Source: Kaistella jeonii
GTDB taxonomy: Bacteria > Bacteroidota > Bacteroidia > Flavobacteriales > Weeksellaceae
Length of the DNA: 64,000 nucleotides
Direction of reading: 5' to 3'
NCBI RefSeq assembly: GCF_000812865.1
Contig: NZ_JSYL01000001.1
Span: 186,001 to 250,000, forward strand
In this document: positions 51,862-60,380 of the stretch, in pieces
How the letters are laid out: every line of letters begins with the position of its first letter
How positions within the stretch are numbered: position 1 is the stretch's first letter
The notes under the pieces: generated by a model
The model's database searches: none
What the model was told of the DNA's origin: nothing
Seen by the model: the letters and a program-made list of their open reading frames with translations, nothing else
Program-made: the position numbers and the translations under genes

Positions 51862-53436
51862 ATGATGAAAATACAAGTAATTCCCGTTTTTCCCGGCAAT
51901 CCCCATCTGCAACATATTTTGCAACAGGTGGTGCAGGAAATTCCCATCGAAGCCATTTTTTATCGAGAAAACAATGCTTCAAAAGATTCACCTCAACTTT
52001 TGATCTGTACGGCTAATTCAAAAGATGCAACAACAGTAAAGGCGCGGAAATGGGTGATAAATGCGTACGTACAAACAAAAATACTGATCAACGTACAAAA
52101 TGGACTTTCTCTACACCATCTGGCAAAATGTGGTAATCCTTTTGCGTCCTGTTACTGTCACAGTGATTATCTAATTTACGGAGATAAGGCGGAAACTGGC
52201 ACTTTACAAAAAATCTGGAAGAAGAACATTGTGGCTTACAAAGATCGTTTTTACCACGATCATGATCTTCTTCTCACACAAGTGCACCAATGTAAGACGC
52301 ATGAATCGGTGATGGGTGCTTTTTTGGGTTATGTTTCCGTTTATGAACTTGATCTTCAATATTTAGAAAGTCTTTATTTGGGCAGTATCAATTTTGAACA
52401 GAATCTCCATGAACGCATTCAAAACTTAATGGCATACCTGCCTATTCTGGAACAAATGTTTGTAAAGAAGAATGCAAAGATTTTCTACCTCATTGATGTG
52501 CTAGAAAAATCTAAAAGAGTTGATGATGAATTTCTACTTAACAATGAATTGTACTCCTGCATCTGTAAAACGGAAGGGCAATTATTTGCACTTGTGGGTG
52601 AACGTTTCCGGGAGCTCAAAAGAATGACGAAACAACAAAATGAAATGCAAAAGTTACCAGAGAAAGAGGAAGAAAATCGTGGGAAGGAAATGCTTTTCGA
52701 GGCTTTGACCGTGGTGACCGAAATGGCAGAACCGGAAGAAATTTATCATTATCATACCAAAACCGAGGAGCATCAAACAGTTTACTATCTTCTGGTAGTG
52801 GGCGAAAGCCTAAGTTGTGAACTGCTGGAGCGTGTTCAGCAATCGCTGAGGGACAAAACGGCAAATAAATGTTGCGTTGTTCTGGTTGGGCATCGCAGAA
52901 GTTGGATTCAGGAAAATGTTTATTTATGGCAAGGATTTTTCAAAAAAATAATGACAGCGGATCAAATGGTTTATTCTTCTAACCCCTATCATCCAGGCAT
53001 TCATTGGGAAGAACCGTATGCCGCTAATTATCCGGATCTAAATCTGTATTATCGTGCAGCGGAATGCAGTATTGAGCAGTTCAATGTGCTAAAGAAAAAC
53101 AGGGCAGAAAATAACTATGAAGGATTGCACGCGCTTTTTGCTACAGCGTTCACTAGAATTCTGCGAATTTATATCTATCGAAGCCTTAGTTATATGCCGA
53201 GTTATGTGGCGCCGGAAATTCTGTGGAAACTTTGCCTATATTCAAAACCGGCACTGGAAAAACTAGAGTACCTCTTCGACAAGGTGTGGAAAGAGCGCTT
53301 TTTTCTAAACCTCAATCATTATTTAAAATTCAATGATCATCTTACGAATGGTTCGGAAGTAAAACTGGAGGTGATGGAAGAAATTCTGGAAAAGTTAAAA
53401 GTCGAAACTGAATTTCTGATGGTGGAGGAATCTTGA
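51862..53436 (+). CDS. Hypothetical protein, 524 aa, possible HEPN-like C terminus
   Basis: Not recognised. The likely start is one of two adjacent ATGs at 51862/51865 (MMKIQVIPVFPGNPHLQH); a start at 51820 adds 14 odd residues. Visible parts are a Cys/His patch HLAKCGNPFASCYCHSDY near 110, a helical middle with a Lys/Glu-rich linker (LKRMTKQQNEMQKLPEKEEENRG region) and a helical C-terminal third (DLNLYYRAAECSIEQFNVLK onward). The last is reminiscent of HEPN helical bundles, but no clear Rx4-6H motif is present. There are no membrane segments. It stands alone between decayed genes on a strand opposite to its neighbours. Confidence 0.6.
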   Translation: MMKIQVIPVFPGNPHLQHILQQVVQEIPIEAIFYRENNASKDSPQLLICTANSKDATTVKARKWVINAYVQTKILINVQNGLSLHHLAKCGNPFASCYCHSDYLIYGDKAETGTLQKIWKKNIVAYKDRFYHDHDLLLTQVHQCKTHESVMGAFLGYVSVYELDLQYLESLYLGSINFEQNLHERIQNLMAYLPILEQMFVKKNAKIFYLIDVLEKSKRVDDEFLLNNELYSCICKTEGQLFALVGERFRELKRMTKQQNEMQKLPEKEEENRGKEMLFEALTVVTEMAEPEEIYHYHTKTEEHQTVYYLLVVGESLSCELLERVQQSLRDKTANKCCVVLVGHRRSWIQENVYLWQGFFKKIMTADQMVYSSNPYHPGIHWEEPYAANYPDLNLYYRAAECSIEQFNVLKKNRAENNYEGLHALFATAFTRILRIYIYRSLSYMPSYVAPEILWKLCLYSKPALEKLEYLFDKVWKERFFLNLNHYLKFNDHLTNGSEVKLEVMEEILEKLKVETEFLMVEES

Positions 53437-53869
53437 CAGGTACTTCGAATTATCGATAAAGGCTTTTTATAAATAAAAATAGGTGCTTTAAATGTAGAGA
53501 CCGGTTTATAATCCAAAAAGATATATTCAGTAATTTGATCAATTTGGTTTCTATATCAATAAGGAGTTTATTCATAGAAGCGGTTAATTAGTTTGATGAT
53601 CATTTTTAAAGAAATCACTTAATATCCTAATTTCGAATGATTGAATTGAAACTGATGAGTCCGCACTTTCTGTTATTAAAAAAAAATGCTGGCAATCATC
53701 AACTATCAGCACAAAAAGCCAATTTTATTTTGTAAAAATTTTTGGACTTGTAGCAGTTTAAAAGCATTGATAATAATTAAATTTCCGCGGACGCCTTTTT
53801 TGAAACTCCTACCCTTCACCATCAAAAAAGCCCCACCAAATGGCAGGGCTTATTTAGAACATAAAATTC
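53437..53869. other. Non-coding stretch between convergent genes
   Basis: About 430 bases of A+T-rich sequence between the rightward hypothetical gene and the leftward ice-binding protein gene. The only structured element is the hairpin near 53828-53851. A 78-residue frame at 53686-53922 crosses that hairpin and overlaps the ice-binding gene, so it is not a gene. Confidence 0.5.
53828..53851 (-). terminator. Terminator of the ice-binding protein gene
   Basis: AAGCCC (53828-53833) and GGGCTT (53846-53851) form the stem, preceded on the plus strand by an A6 run that gives the U tail on the minus strand. It lies about 19 bases past the stop at 53870. Confidence 0.7.
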
Positions 53870-55471
53870 TTAGGGTTTTGCAATTAACTTACCACTTTGC
53901 AGGGTGCCATTTTTACCTTTGACCTGGTAGAAATAAACTCCTGCGGGAAGATTCATTTGCAATTTACTTGTTTTGCCAGTTAAACTTTTTTCTGAAACTC
54001 TGGCTCCTGCTGCATTGAAGAGGGTCAAAACTGCACCTTCATTTTCAGCATTCATCGTTACATTCAAAACGGTAGAAAAAGGATTTGGATAAACCAGCAC
54101 CTGTTTGTTGTCAAGAGTTGAAGAATTGGTAGCGAGTATGGTGCAACCCGGAGTCATCTGAGCATTGATGGCAAACGTAGAGACTGCGCCACTCGTGCTC
54201 AACACACGACCTTCAATTGCAACTCCATTATTTAATATTACAGCTCCATTATTACCAATAAGGGTTCCTTTGAAATTGGCATAATCATTAATATTAATGG
54301 CACCATCAACTTTCCAATATACGTTTTTTGCCTGTGCCTGATTGGTTAAAACTACAGAAGCATAAGTACTGGTAGATAAAGCTCCTACAATTTTAATTAC
54401 AAAAACAGCATCTGGATTATTCTGAGCGTTTAAGATAACCGTTCCGTTTAAAACAGTTTCCGCATTCAAGAGATACGTATGTGGGGTAAGAACAAGATTT
54501 TGTCCGAAAGCTGCTGGATAAAGCAACTCGATATCGACAGGAAGCGTGTTCAGATAGGTGTACACAGTATTAAGATCTGCGGCGCAAGTTGCTGTTGAAG
54601 TATCTGGATTTGGATGAATTGTTCCTGTTACATTTGTAGCTTGAAAGCCAGTGGTTAATCCAAGATTAGAGCCAATATCACCCGTTACAAAAGAAATTCC
54701 CGCGTTGGTCACTTCTCCTGTTCCCGTAAATATGGTATAACAAGCTACTGATTTTAACTGCGGAGCAAGAGGCCCGGTAAGAACTGCAGATCCGCAACCA
54801 ATAGGTTTTGCAACAGTAACTCCTGCAACGGTAACTGCGCCGGTTGTAGATAGGGCACGACCTTCAATAGCCACTCCTGTATTTAAAACAATCGCTGCAT
54901 TATTCGCTACAATGGTTCCCTTCATCTCTGTATTTGTTGCCAGATCTACAAGACCTTCAATTTTCCAAAAAACATTACAGGCTAAAGCTCCATTGGTTAA
55001 GACGACTTTTGAGCCTGCTGAAGAAGAAAATGCACCTTGTACTTTAAAAATAAAAACAGCATTGGCATTTCCGCCTCCGTCGAGAGTTAGCGTATTATTC
55101 AAAGAAGCAGTTTGCCCTATTGCATAAGTTCCGGCTGTGAAAATTTGTCCATTTCCCAAAAGCGGTGCGGGGAAATAATTAGGAATCGCAGCATTGAGCT
55201 GGTTATAAGCAATAAGAAGATCAGCAGCAGCAATTGCAGTGGTTCCGTCTGAATCATGCATGACTCCATCTACATTTCCGAAATTTGTACTGGAGCCGTT
55301 GTTTGTACCTACATTTCCGGTAAGATGAGACAATCCTGTATTGGTTACAGCACCATCCGTGGAAAAGAGTGCAAAATTTGCGGAAGTCCCCAAATTGGGA
55401 GCTTGAGCAGCAAGTGTTCCGTTAAAACACATTAAGGCAGCCGAAGCGACCAAGAATAGAATTTTTTTCAT
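53870..55471 (-). CDS. Secreted ice-binding protein, two DUF3494 domains plus T9SS signal
   Basis: 533 aa. The signal peptide (MKKILFLVASAALMCFNGTLAAQA) is followed by two ice-binding-like beta-helix domains of the DUF3494 family at about 25-225 and 235-440. Both contain the family pattern: LGTSANFALFSTDGAVTNTG and CYTIFTGTGEVTNAG at the starts, ADLLIAYNQLN/ADLNTVYTYLN, NAVFIFKVQGAFSSS/DAVFVIKIVGALSTS and NVFWKIEG/NVYWKVDG. The last 75 residues are a type A T9SS sorting domain (VYPNPFSTVLNV to LIAKP). DUF3494 proteins bind ice and stop recrystallisation outside the cell, so the host is probably cold-adapted. Repeated Gly/Ala/Thr/Ser composition is normal for the fold. Confidence 0.93.
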   Translation of the reverse strand: MKKILFLVASAALMCFNGTLAAQAPNLGTSANFALFSTDGAVTNTGLSHLTGNVGTNNGSSTNFGNVDGVMHDSDGTTAIAAADLLIAYNQLNAAIPNYFPAPLLGNGQIFTAGTYAIGQTASLNNTLTLDGGGNANAVFIFKVQGAFSSSAGSKVVLTNGALACNVFWKIEGLVDLATNTEMKGTIVANNAAIVLNTGVAIEGRALSTTGAVTVAGVTVAKPIGCGSAVLTGPLAPQLKSVACYTIFTGTGEVTNAGISFVTGDIGSNLGLTTGFQATNVTGTIHPNPDTSTATCAADLNTVYTYLNTLPVDIELLYPAAFGQNLVLTPHTYLLNAETVLNGTVILNAQNNPDAVFVIKIVGALSTSTYASVVLTNQAQAKNVYWKVDGAININDYANFKGTLIGNNGAVILNNGVAIEGRVLSTSGAVSTFAINAQMTPGCTILATNSSTLDNKQVLVYPNPFSTVLNVTMNAENEGAVLTLFNAAGARVSEKSLTGKTSKLQMNLPAGVYFYQVKGKNGTLQSGKLIAKP

Positions 55472-55920
55472 AATTTCTAAGTTTAAGCTGAGTAATAGTT
55501 AAGTCAGCTACTCAAAGATAGTTCAATAAATCGCAGAAACTATGTGAAAAAACTATTATATTTGTAATTTAACGGCGAAAATAATTAATATTTAATACCA
55601 GTTATATTTAAAAATTATTGTTTTCTAAATTTCACACATTTTAAAAAATAGGTAATCATATTAAAAAAATGCCTGTTTATTTCTAAAGTTATATTTATGA
55701 ATCAAGCATTGTATTTTTAATAAAAATTAATAGCCTATTATAACTATGCACATTTAATTTTTGAGATTATTTTGGTAGTATAATGCGGGTAATATTGCGA
55801 ATTCGCTAATGGTATTTATCTATTAATGCAACTTTATAAAACTCAATAGGCGCGAATTAATCATTCGCGCCTATCTCAACCTTCTACAGGTTCCTTATTT
55901 TTATTTTCTAAATATAATGA
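55472..55920. other. A+T-rich upstream region and terminator
   Basis: About 450 bases with no gene. The right-hand part of the sequence, near 55846-55874, is a strong hairpin serving the leftward AraC gene. The stretch at 55472-55840 would hold the promoter of the ice-binding protein gene, but I cannot point to a clear -33/-7 pair. Confidence 0.5.
55846..55874 (-). terminator. Hairpin behind the AraC-type gene
   Basis: ATAGGCGCGAAT (55846-55857) and ATTCGCGCCTAT (55863-55874) form a perfect 12-bp G+C-rich stem with a 5-base loop. The following U tract on the minus strand is short (TTGAGTTTTA), so termination efficiency is uncertain. Confidence 0.7.
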
Positions 55921-56481
55921 TTAGAAATCTTCTAAATTCTTTTTTCTTTTTTGGCCCAGCTTCTTGTAAAAAGACGGAGTTAATCCCGTTATCTTCTTGA
56001 ACTGTGTAGATAAATGAGCGACACTGCTGTAATTGAGTCTGTAAGAAATCTCGGAAAGATTCAGCTCATCGTAAAGTAACAGTTCTTTGACCTTTTCTAC
56101 CTTGTGGAGAATAATAAAATGCTGGATGGTGATGCCTTTGACCTCAGAAAAAGCGTTTGCAAGATAAGTGTAATCATACCCCAGCTTTTTACTTAAATAA
56201 TCTGAAAAATTTTGAGTTGGAGGTTCATCAGTATAATGAATCATTTCTACAATAACGTTTTTTATTTTCTCTATGAGGATGCTTCTTTTATCATCCAAGA
56301 TTATCAATCCAGATTTTTTTAATATTTCTGCCAGCTTTACCATCTGATGCTCGCTTAAATCTTTCACTGTTTCTACCAGTCCTAATTCGATTGAGAAATA
56401 TTTTATCTTTAATAGATCCAATGTGTCGCGAACCAGCATTTTGCAGCGCAGACTAACCATATATTTGATGAATATTTTCAT
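55921..56481 (-). CDS. AraC-family regulator with HMA-like N terminus
   Basis: 186 aa. The C-terminal AraC-type HTH pair (about 90-180) has DYLSKKLGYDYTYLANAFSEVKG and LNLSEISYRLNYSSVAHLSTQFKKITGLTPSFYKKL. The N-terminal 75 residues (SLRCKMLVRDTLDLLKIKYFSIELGLVE ... HQMVKLAEILKKSGLIILDD) have the beta-alpha-beta-beta-alpha-beta look of heavy-metal-associated-like domains seen in many flavobacterial AraC proteins, though only one Cys remains. The effector and target are unknown. Confidence 0.85.
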   Translation of the reverse strand: MKIFIKYMVSLRCKMLVRDTLDLLKIKYFSIELGLVETVKDLSEHQMVKLAEILKKSGLIILDDKRSILIEKIKNVIVEMIHYTDEPPTQNFSDYLSKKLGYDYTYLANAFSEVKGITIQHFIILHKVEKVKELLLYDELNLSEISYRLNYSSVAHLSTQFKKITGLTPSFYKKLGQKRKKNLEDF

Positions 56482-56743
56482 GTGTTTTTAATGAGTCTGT
56501 ATTTGTTATAGTTTTTTTATTTAATTCCAAGGGTCAGTTTTATTTACAAAAGGGGTTTTAAAGGACCCTGTTTTTTTGGAACATATAAAGTTACTGTATA
56601 AACAAAAGTAAAACAAATTATTCATCATTTATTTATATTAGGAGAAAATCTTGCAACTAGTACCTTCATTTCTGCACTTAAAATGACCTAAAGTGGAAAG
56701 TAGGAGGCACGTTTACTGAATGGATATCATCAAGTTCGAATTT

Positions 56744-57376
56744 TCAAGCTTCATTCAGGGAATAAGTTGGAGGTGGAGTATTGATAATTGTTTGCGTTAT
56801 CGTATTCACCTCAATTGGAGTGTACTGTTTAATAAAATTAAACTGTTGTTTGCATATCGTAATCAGGGAAACAAGTGCGGTACAGGTTTCACTTTGTACA
56901 TCGCAAACATTCATTCTCCAATACATTTTCTCTTTCGGAGGGAGAACCTGAAAACCAATTTCTTCTAAGTTTCTATATTCCGCCGCCAAACTTTCCATTA
57001 AGTCTTCGTTTTGTTGCCAGAATAAATTAGAATGGAGCTTGCAATGGCTACTCCTGTTTTCTTTAAGATGAGTGAGTTGTTCCCTGATTTGGCTCAAATG
57101 ATCGTTTAAACGCTCTATAACACTTTCCCAGATTATGCTTTCACTCGTAGAAAAGTTGGAGATAAAAATCAAACAAATTTTATGATTGAGATTTTCTAAA
57201 CTTTTCAGCATGATTAAAACCTCTGTTAAGTCTTTATCGAGCTCGATATTCGTATTTCGAATGTAAAATAACGCAGCAGAATAAGACTCGGAAGTTTTAT
57301 CCGGGTCTTTTTTCTTATTCATCATTCTCAGCAAATTTTTTGAATGATTAAATAAGTTTTTCAGGGTACTATTCAT
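56744..57376 (-). CDS. Hypothetical protein, 210 aa
   Basis: Not recognised. It is soluble and strongly helical, starting MNSTLKNLFNHSKNLLRMMN, with a central block LSQIREQLTHLKENRSSHCKLHSNLFWQQNEDLMESLAAEYRN-like helices and ending PPPTYSLNEA. It has several Cys (near 138, 187, 193, 203 region) without a CxxC motif. No signal peptide. It is 260 bases upstream of the AraC gene on the same strand; co-regulation is possible but unproven. Confidence 0.5.
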   Translation of the reverse strand: MNSTLKNLFNHSKNLLRMMNKKKDPDKTSESYSAALFYIRNTNIELDKDLTEVLIMLKSLENLNHKICLIFISNFSTSESIIWESVIERLNDHLSQIREQLTHLKENRSSHCKLHSNLFWQQNEDLMESLAAEYRNLEEIGFQVLPPKEKMYWRMNVCDVQSETCTALVSLITICKQQFNFIKQYTPIEVNTITQTIINTPPPTYSLNEA

Positions 57377-57569
57377 GTTATTTAAAAGAATTAATTTAAT
57401 AATCAGGTCAAAAGTTTTTTTTGGATATGGAGAGATTTCTAGATCGATATCTGTAATTTTTATATTTTTTTGGAGTCAAACAAAAGTTGTTTCAAATAAT
57501 ACCGCAAGACGATATTTTATTCAATCTCAAGTCTGGTTTTCTATAATATTTTCTGGGGTTGTAATGAAG

Positions 57570-57908
57570 TTATTCGTAACCGCTTTTTATTACCGTAAGA
57601 ATCATTTTAAAACGCTCATTTGCCTTTACAATATTTGCTTGATGTGCAGGAATAATAATAGATTGACCCGTATTTAAATAAAAAGATTTCCCATCGATTA
57701 CAATTTCAGCTTTCCCTTCAATGATTTGTGCAAAGGTGTCAAAGGGAGATGTTTTCTCCGTAAGTCCTTCTCCACTGTCAAAAGACATCACACTGATATT
57801 ACCTGTGGATTTTTTCAGAATTGTTTTGCTTACTATAGAATTGGGAATGTATTCTATAATTTCTACGCTGATAAATGACTTTGATTTTTCGAGTTCTGCT
57901 GGATTCAT
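57570..57908 (-). CDS. Cupin domain protein
   Basis: 112 aa from ATG 57908 (MNPAELEKSKSFISVEII); the frame also has an earlier ATG at 57944. A single cupin barrel has the first motif region SPFDTFAQIIEGKAEIVIDG (about 60-80) and the second LNTGQSIIIPAHQANIVKA (about 84-102). The His of motif 1 is largely replaced, so metal binding may be altered. Small cupins of this type often bind aromatic or sugar ligands. It stands alone; function unknown. Confidence 0.87.
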   Translation of the reverse strand: MNPAELEKSKSFISVEIIEYIPNSIVSKTILKKSTGNISVMSFDSGEGLTEKTSPFDTFAQIIEGKAEIVIDGKSFYLNTGQSIIIPAHQANIVKANERFKMILTVIKSGYE

Positions 57909-58235
57909 AATAGTTGTGTATAACACATTTTTAATTAAATGCATTTAAAACAGAAGAGTCGAAATTCAAGTAAACTTCCCCTATTTCATTAAAATGATTT
58001 AAATAAATGAGGTTCTTATAATCTTTACAATATTTAAAAAAAATTAGAAAAAAGATTATTTCCTCTTACACAAAGATGACCCCTTTGAAAGATAGAATGT
58101 TCTACGTAATTATTTATAAATTACATCTATCACACGTTGGTAGCGCAATCGATTATTTATAGGGAATTAGATTCAGTACACGAAGAAGTAAGGAATTGTT
58201 GTGGAATTAAAATAAAAAATAGGTGGTCCGAGATT

Positions 58236-58823
58236 TTATTTCCAGTGGACGCTCACAATGATTTCATTTTTTCTATTGAGAAGCTGGTAAGGCGCATTGT
58301 AGCCTAAAAAACGAAAGTTGCCGAAGTATTCGATATTTTTTGCTTCTAGAGATTTTTTTAACTGCGCAGCGTATTTTTTGATGTCCTCATCATTGGCATA
58401 ACCGCCAAACTCAATTGCAGCCACATATTCTTCTGCAGTGGTTTCAATTTTAATCGCTGAATTATCGGGTTTGGGCAGATTATCTTTGGTATATTCAGAC
58501 GGCATTACAAAACTCATGGAGGATTGCGAATCATTAATATCCATGCGAACCGGGGAGGTCATGGCAATGCTTTTTTTAGATTGATTTCCGCCAAAAATAA
58601 AAGAAGCCAAAGTTCTAAAACCTGAAGAAGATAATTCTTTATAGGATTTCGCGTTCATTGAAACAGTCGCCATCGTAGCTGGTGGATATTTTCGGATCTC
58701 AAAATCGTTTTCTTTCTTGAGGACCTCGTATGGTTGGGTTTCCGTTTTTGCCATGATAAAATAAATTTGAGTCCCGAAGAACAGGACGGTTATTGCGATA
58801 AGTAGGATGATGAAAGTTTTCAT
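58236..58823 (-). CDS. SOUL family haem-binding protein
   Basis: 195 aa with an N-terminal hydrophobic segment (about 3-22) that may be a signal or anchor. It is followed by the SOUL/HBP domain: TQPYEVLKKENDFEIRKYPP near 32, FIFGGNQSKKSIAMTSPVRMD near 76 and FLGYNAPYQLLNRKNEIIVSV at the end. The motif SIAMTSPV is diagnostic. The family binds haem or tetrapyrroles. It is monocistronic, 60 bases upstream of a small hypothetical gene's end. Confidence 0.93.
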   Translation of the reverse strand: MKTFIILLIAITVLFFGTQIYFIMAKTETQPYEVLKKENDFEIRKYPPATMATVSMNAKSYKELSSSGFRTLASFIFGGNQSKKSIAMTSPVRMDINDSQSSMSFVMPSEYTKDNLPKPDNSAIKIETTAEEYVAAIEFGGYANDEDIKKYAAQLKKSLEAKNIEYFGNFRFLGYNAPYQLLNRKNEIIVSVHWK

Positions 58824-58882
58824 GATTCAGAACATTTAAGTGGTTAAAATTTTAAAATGATCAGAGGACGAGTCCTCCCCTT

Positions 58883-59185
58883 TTAGTCTTGCTTATATTT
58901 TGCCCGCGAAATGATTTTTTCTTCTTCTCTGTCAAGGAGAAGTTGTGCGATAATTTCTGCAGACCGCACTGTAGTTTCTTTATTTTCAGCCAGCTTTCTT
59001 TTTAGTTTCTGTTCAGAAATATCGACGCGATAAAGAATACTTAACAAGCGGTTAAAATCATTTCGAATCAAGTCATCAATAAACGCAACCAAAACTTCGA
59101 ATTGATTTGCACTAGATTTATCTCCAGTATTTTCTTCAATTTGAAGATTGGTGACTACGTTGATGAGTGCTTTATTGTTCTCCAT
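58883..59185 (-). CDS. Hypothetical protein, 100 aa
   Basis: A small soluble helical protein starting MENNKALINVVTNLQIEENTG and ending IISRAKYKQD. It contains RNDFNRLLSILYRVDISEQKLKRKLAEN, a pattern seen in a small conserved flavobacterial family without known function. It lies immediately to the left of the repeat-rich region, in tandem with the SOUL gene. Confidence 0.6.
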   Translation of the reverse strand: MENNKALINVVTNLQIEENTGDKSSANQFEVLVAFIDDLIRNDFNRLLSILYRVDISEQKLKRKLAENKETTVRSAEIIAQLLLDREEEKIISRAKYKQD

Positions 59186-59312
59186 TTTTTTTTATTCAAA
59201 TTAAAGCAAATCTTTCCTGCTTCAAAAGTTGATATAAACAGCAGTCATTCATTGATCACGAATTTCAAAATGCCGTGAATACCAACTCGTAGACGACCGC
59301 TCCTTTCTACAC

Positions 59313-59362
59313 TAAATTTAAAAAATATTTTATAATTTATTTTATATCATTCTGTAAAATAT
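59313..59362. repeat. Left imperfect direct repeat bounding the GIY-YIG/REP unit
   Basis: About 50 bases starting TAAATTTAAAAAATATTTTA and ending near ATCATTCTGT. A copy with roughly 42 of 50 matches lies at 60268-60317 in the same orientation. Between the two sit all the palindromic repeats and the GIY-YIG gene. Confidence 0.7.
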
Positions 59363-59383
59363 CCCGGCCCCTGCACATATTGC

Positions 59384-59450
59384 GGTACCTAAGCCTGTCG
59401 AAGGTACAGCAAAAGTGGTTTCGACAAGCTCAACCACCGCGAGGACGGCA
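59384..59450. repeat. BIME-like palindromic repeat, copy 1
   Basis: First hairpin stem GTACCT/AGGTAC, second hairpin GTGGTT/AACCAC, loops AAGCCTGTCGA and TCGACAAGCTC are mutually complementary, and a tail GCGAGGACGGCA follows. Its stem has changed together on both sides relative to copies 4 and 5 (GTGCCT/AGGCAC), showing that the structure is maintained. Confidence 0.85.
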
Positions 59451-59496
59451 AACCATCATACAAAAAGGAAATATCGTTAAAAAACAAATATTTCTT

Positions 59497-59552
59497 GGTT
59501 CCTGAGCCTGTCGAAGGTACATTCTATAGTGGTTTCGACAAGCTCAACCACC
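59497..59552. repeat. BIME-like palindromic repeat, copy 2
   Basis: Same two-hairpin arrangement as copy 1 (CCTGAGCCTGTCGAAGG then GTGGTTTCGACAAGCTC), without the GAGGACGG tail. The first stem has a mismatch. Confidence 0.85.
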
Positions 59553-59640
59553 AAAAAAAATCTCATCCACCACGAAAAGCTCAACCACCATAATGACATC
59601 TAAATCATCTTGATACTGAACCCGTTGCGATACCTGTCTC

Positions 59641-59683
59641 GGTGCCTGAGCCTGTCGAAGGCATCACGAAAGATTCAACCACC
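59641..59683. repeat. Partial repeat, copy 3, overlapping the nuclease stop
   Basis: GGTGCCTGAGCCTGTCGAAG is intact, but the second hairpin has lost its left half and reads AGATTCAACCACC. The copy ends inside the last codons of the GIY-YIG gene, so repeat and gene are physically joined. Confidence 0.75.
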
Positions 59684-59968
59684 ACTTTGAAGATTTTTAG
59701 ACAAAAGCGGCAAATCTTCAGGTCTGTTTTCAATCAGAGCTTCTTTTTTGGAACGGCTCCAACCTTGAACTTGTTTTTCCCTGTAAAATGCATCTGCAAT
59801 GTTCTGATACTCTTCATAATAAACCAAGACTACCGGGAGCCTTTTTCTGGTGTGGTTAGATCCTTCTCCGCTTTGATGTTGCGCTAATCGTGATTCAAGA
59901 TTTACAGTACTACCAGTGTAGTAACTGTCATCCGCACATTTTAAAATATACATAAATCCTTTAGCCAT
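59675..59968 (-). CDS. GIY-YIG nuclease family protein (UPF0213 type)
   Basis: 97 aa from ATG 59968 (MAKGFMYILKCADDSYYTGST). The earlier in-frame ATG at 60052 lies in the repeat and is not believed. All motifs are present: FMYILKC / YYTGST (the GIY and YIG strands), Arg in NLESRLAQHQSG, and the Glu in YREKQVQGWSRSKKEALIE. LPVVLVYYEEY is also conserved. These small one-domain nucleases are widespread and have no firm role. It is embedded in palindromic repeats on both sides and its last codons lie in one of them. Confidence 0.9.
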   Translation of the reverse strand: MAKGFMYILKCADDSYYTGSTVNLESRLAQHQSGEGSNHTRKRLPVVLVYYEEYQNIADAFYREKQVQGWSRSKKEALIENRPEDLPLLSKNLQSGG

Positions 59969-60003
59969 TATCTGGTTTGTTTTTATTGAAACAATTATTT
60001 CGC

Positions 60004-60058
60004 GGTGCCTGAGCTTGTCGAAGGCACCGCTTCGTGGTTTCGACAAGCTCAACCACCG
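60004..60058. repeat. BIME-like palindromic repeat, copy 4
   Basis: GGTGCCTGAGCTTGTCGAAG with stem GTGCCT/AGGCAC, then GTGGTTTCGACAAGCTCAAC with stem GTGGTT/AACCAC. It lies 35 bases upstream of the GIY-YIG start and may carry or limit its promoter. Confidence 0.87.
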
Positions 60059-60133
60059 TGACAGGCTCTACCACAACAAGAACGGCAATACATCACACAA
60101 AAAGGAAATCTCGTTAAAAAACATATACTTCCC

Positions 60134-60199
60134 GGTGCCTGAGCCTGTCGAAGGCACAGCTACGTGGTTTCGACAAGCTCAACCACCGCGAGGACGGCA
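60134..60199. repeat. BIME-like palindromic repeat, copy 5
   Basis: Same structure as copy 4 and same tail GCGAGGACGGCAA as copy 1. The spacer before it (AAAAGGAAATCTCGTTAAAA) matches that after copy 1 (AAAAGGAAATATCGTTAAAA), so the repeated unit is about 115 bases including the spacer. Confidence 0.87.
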
Positions 60200-60267
60200 A
60201 CCCATTATTTAAAAGAAAATTTCGTTAAAAAACAGATATATCCAAAAAAGACCTCTTATTTTAAGGT

Positions 60268-60317
60268 TAAATTTAAAGAATATTTTCCTGTTTATTTTAC
60301 ATCATTCTGTGGAAAAT
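60268..60317. repeat. Right imperfect direct repeat bounding the GIY-YIG/REP unit
   Basis: TAAATTTAAAGAATATTTTC to ATCATTCTGTGGAAAAT, the partner of 59313-59362. The distance between the two copies is about 955 bases. Confidence 0.7.
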
Positions 60318-60380
60318 TTCTAAGTTAATGATGTGAGTAATAACTGGCATTCGAAAAGTTTAATTACTTTCAAATAGAAA

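Larger units (their letters stand above)
59186..59674. other. Repeat-bearing intergenic region left of the GIY-YIG gene
   Basis: About 490 bases with no gene except repeats: the left direct repeat (59313-59362), two complete BIME-like units (59384-59450 and 59497-59552), fragments at 59574-59590 and a partial unit at 59641-59683 reaching the stop of the GIY-YIG gene. Confidence 0.7.

Noticed and set aside
53686-53922. 78-codon rightward frame before the ice-binding protein gene
   Set aside because: Crosses the terminator hairpin and overlaps the end of the convergent gene.
57375-57677. 100-codon rightward frame between the hypothetical gene and the cupin
   Set aside because: Overlaps the cupin gene antisense, very rich in Phe/Ile from A+T-rich DNA, no domain.
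60015-60212. 65-codon frame through the palindromic repeats
   Set aside because: Encoded by two repeat copies and the spacer; the peptide is a by-product of the repeat sequence.
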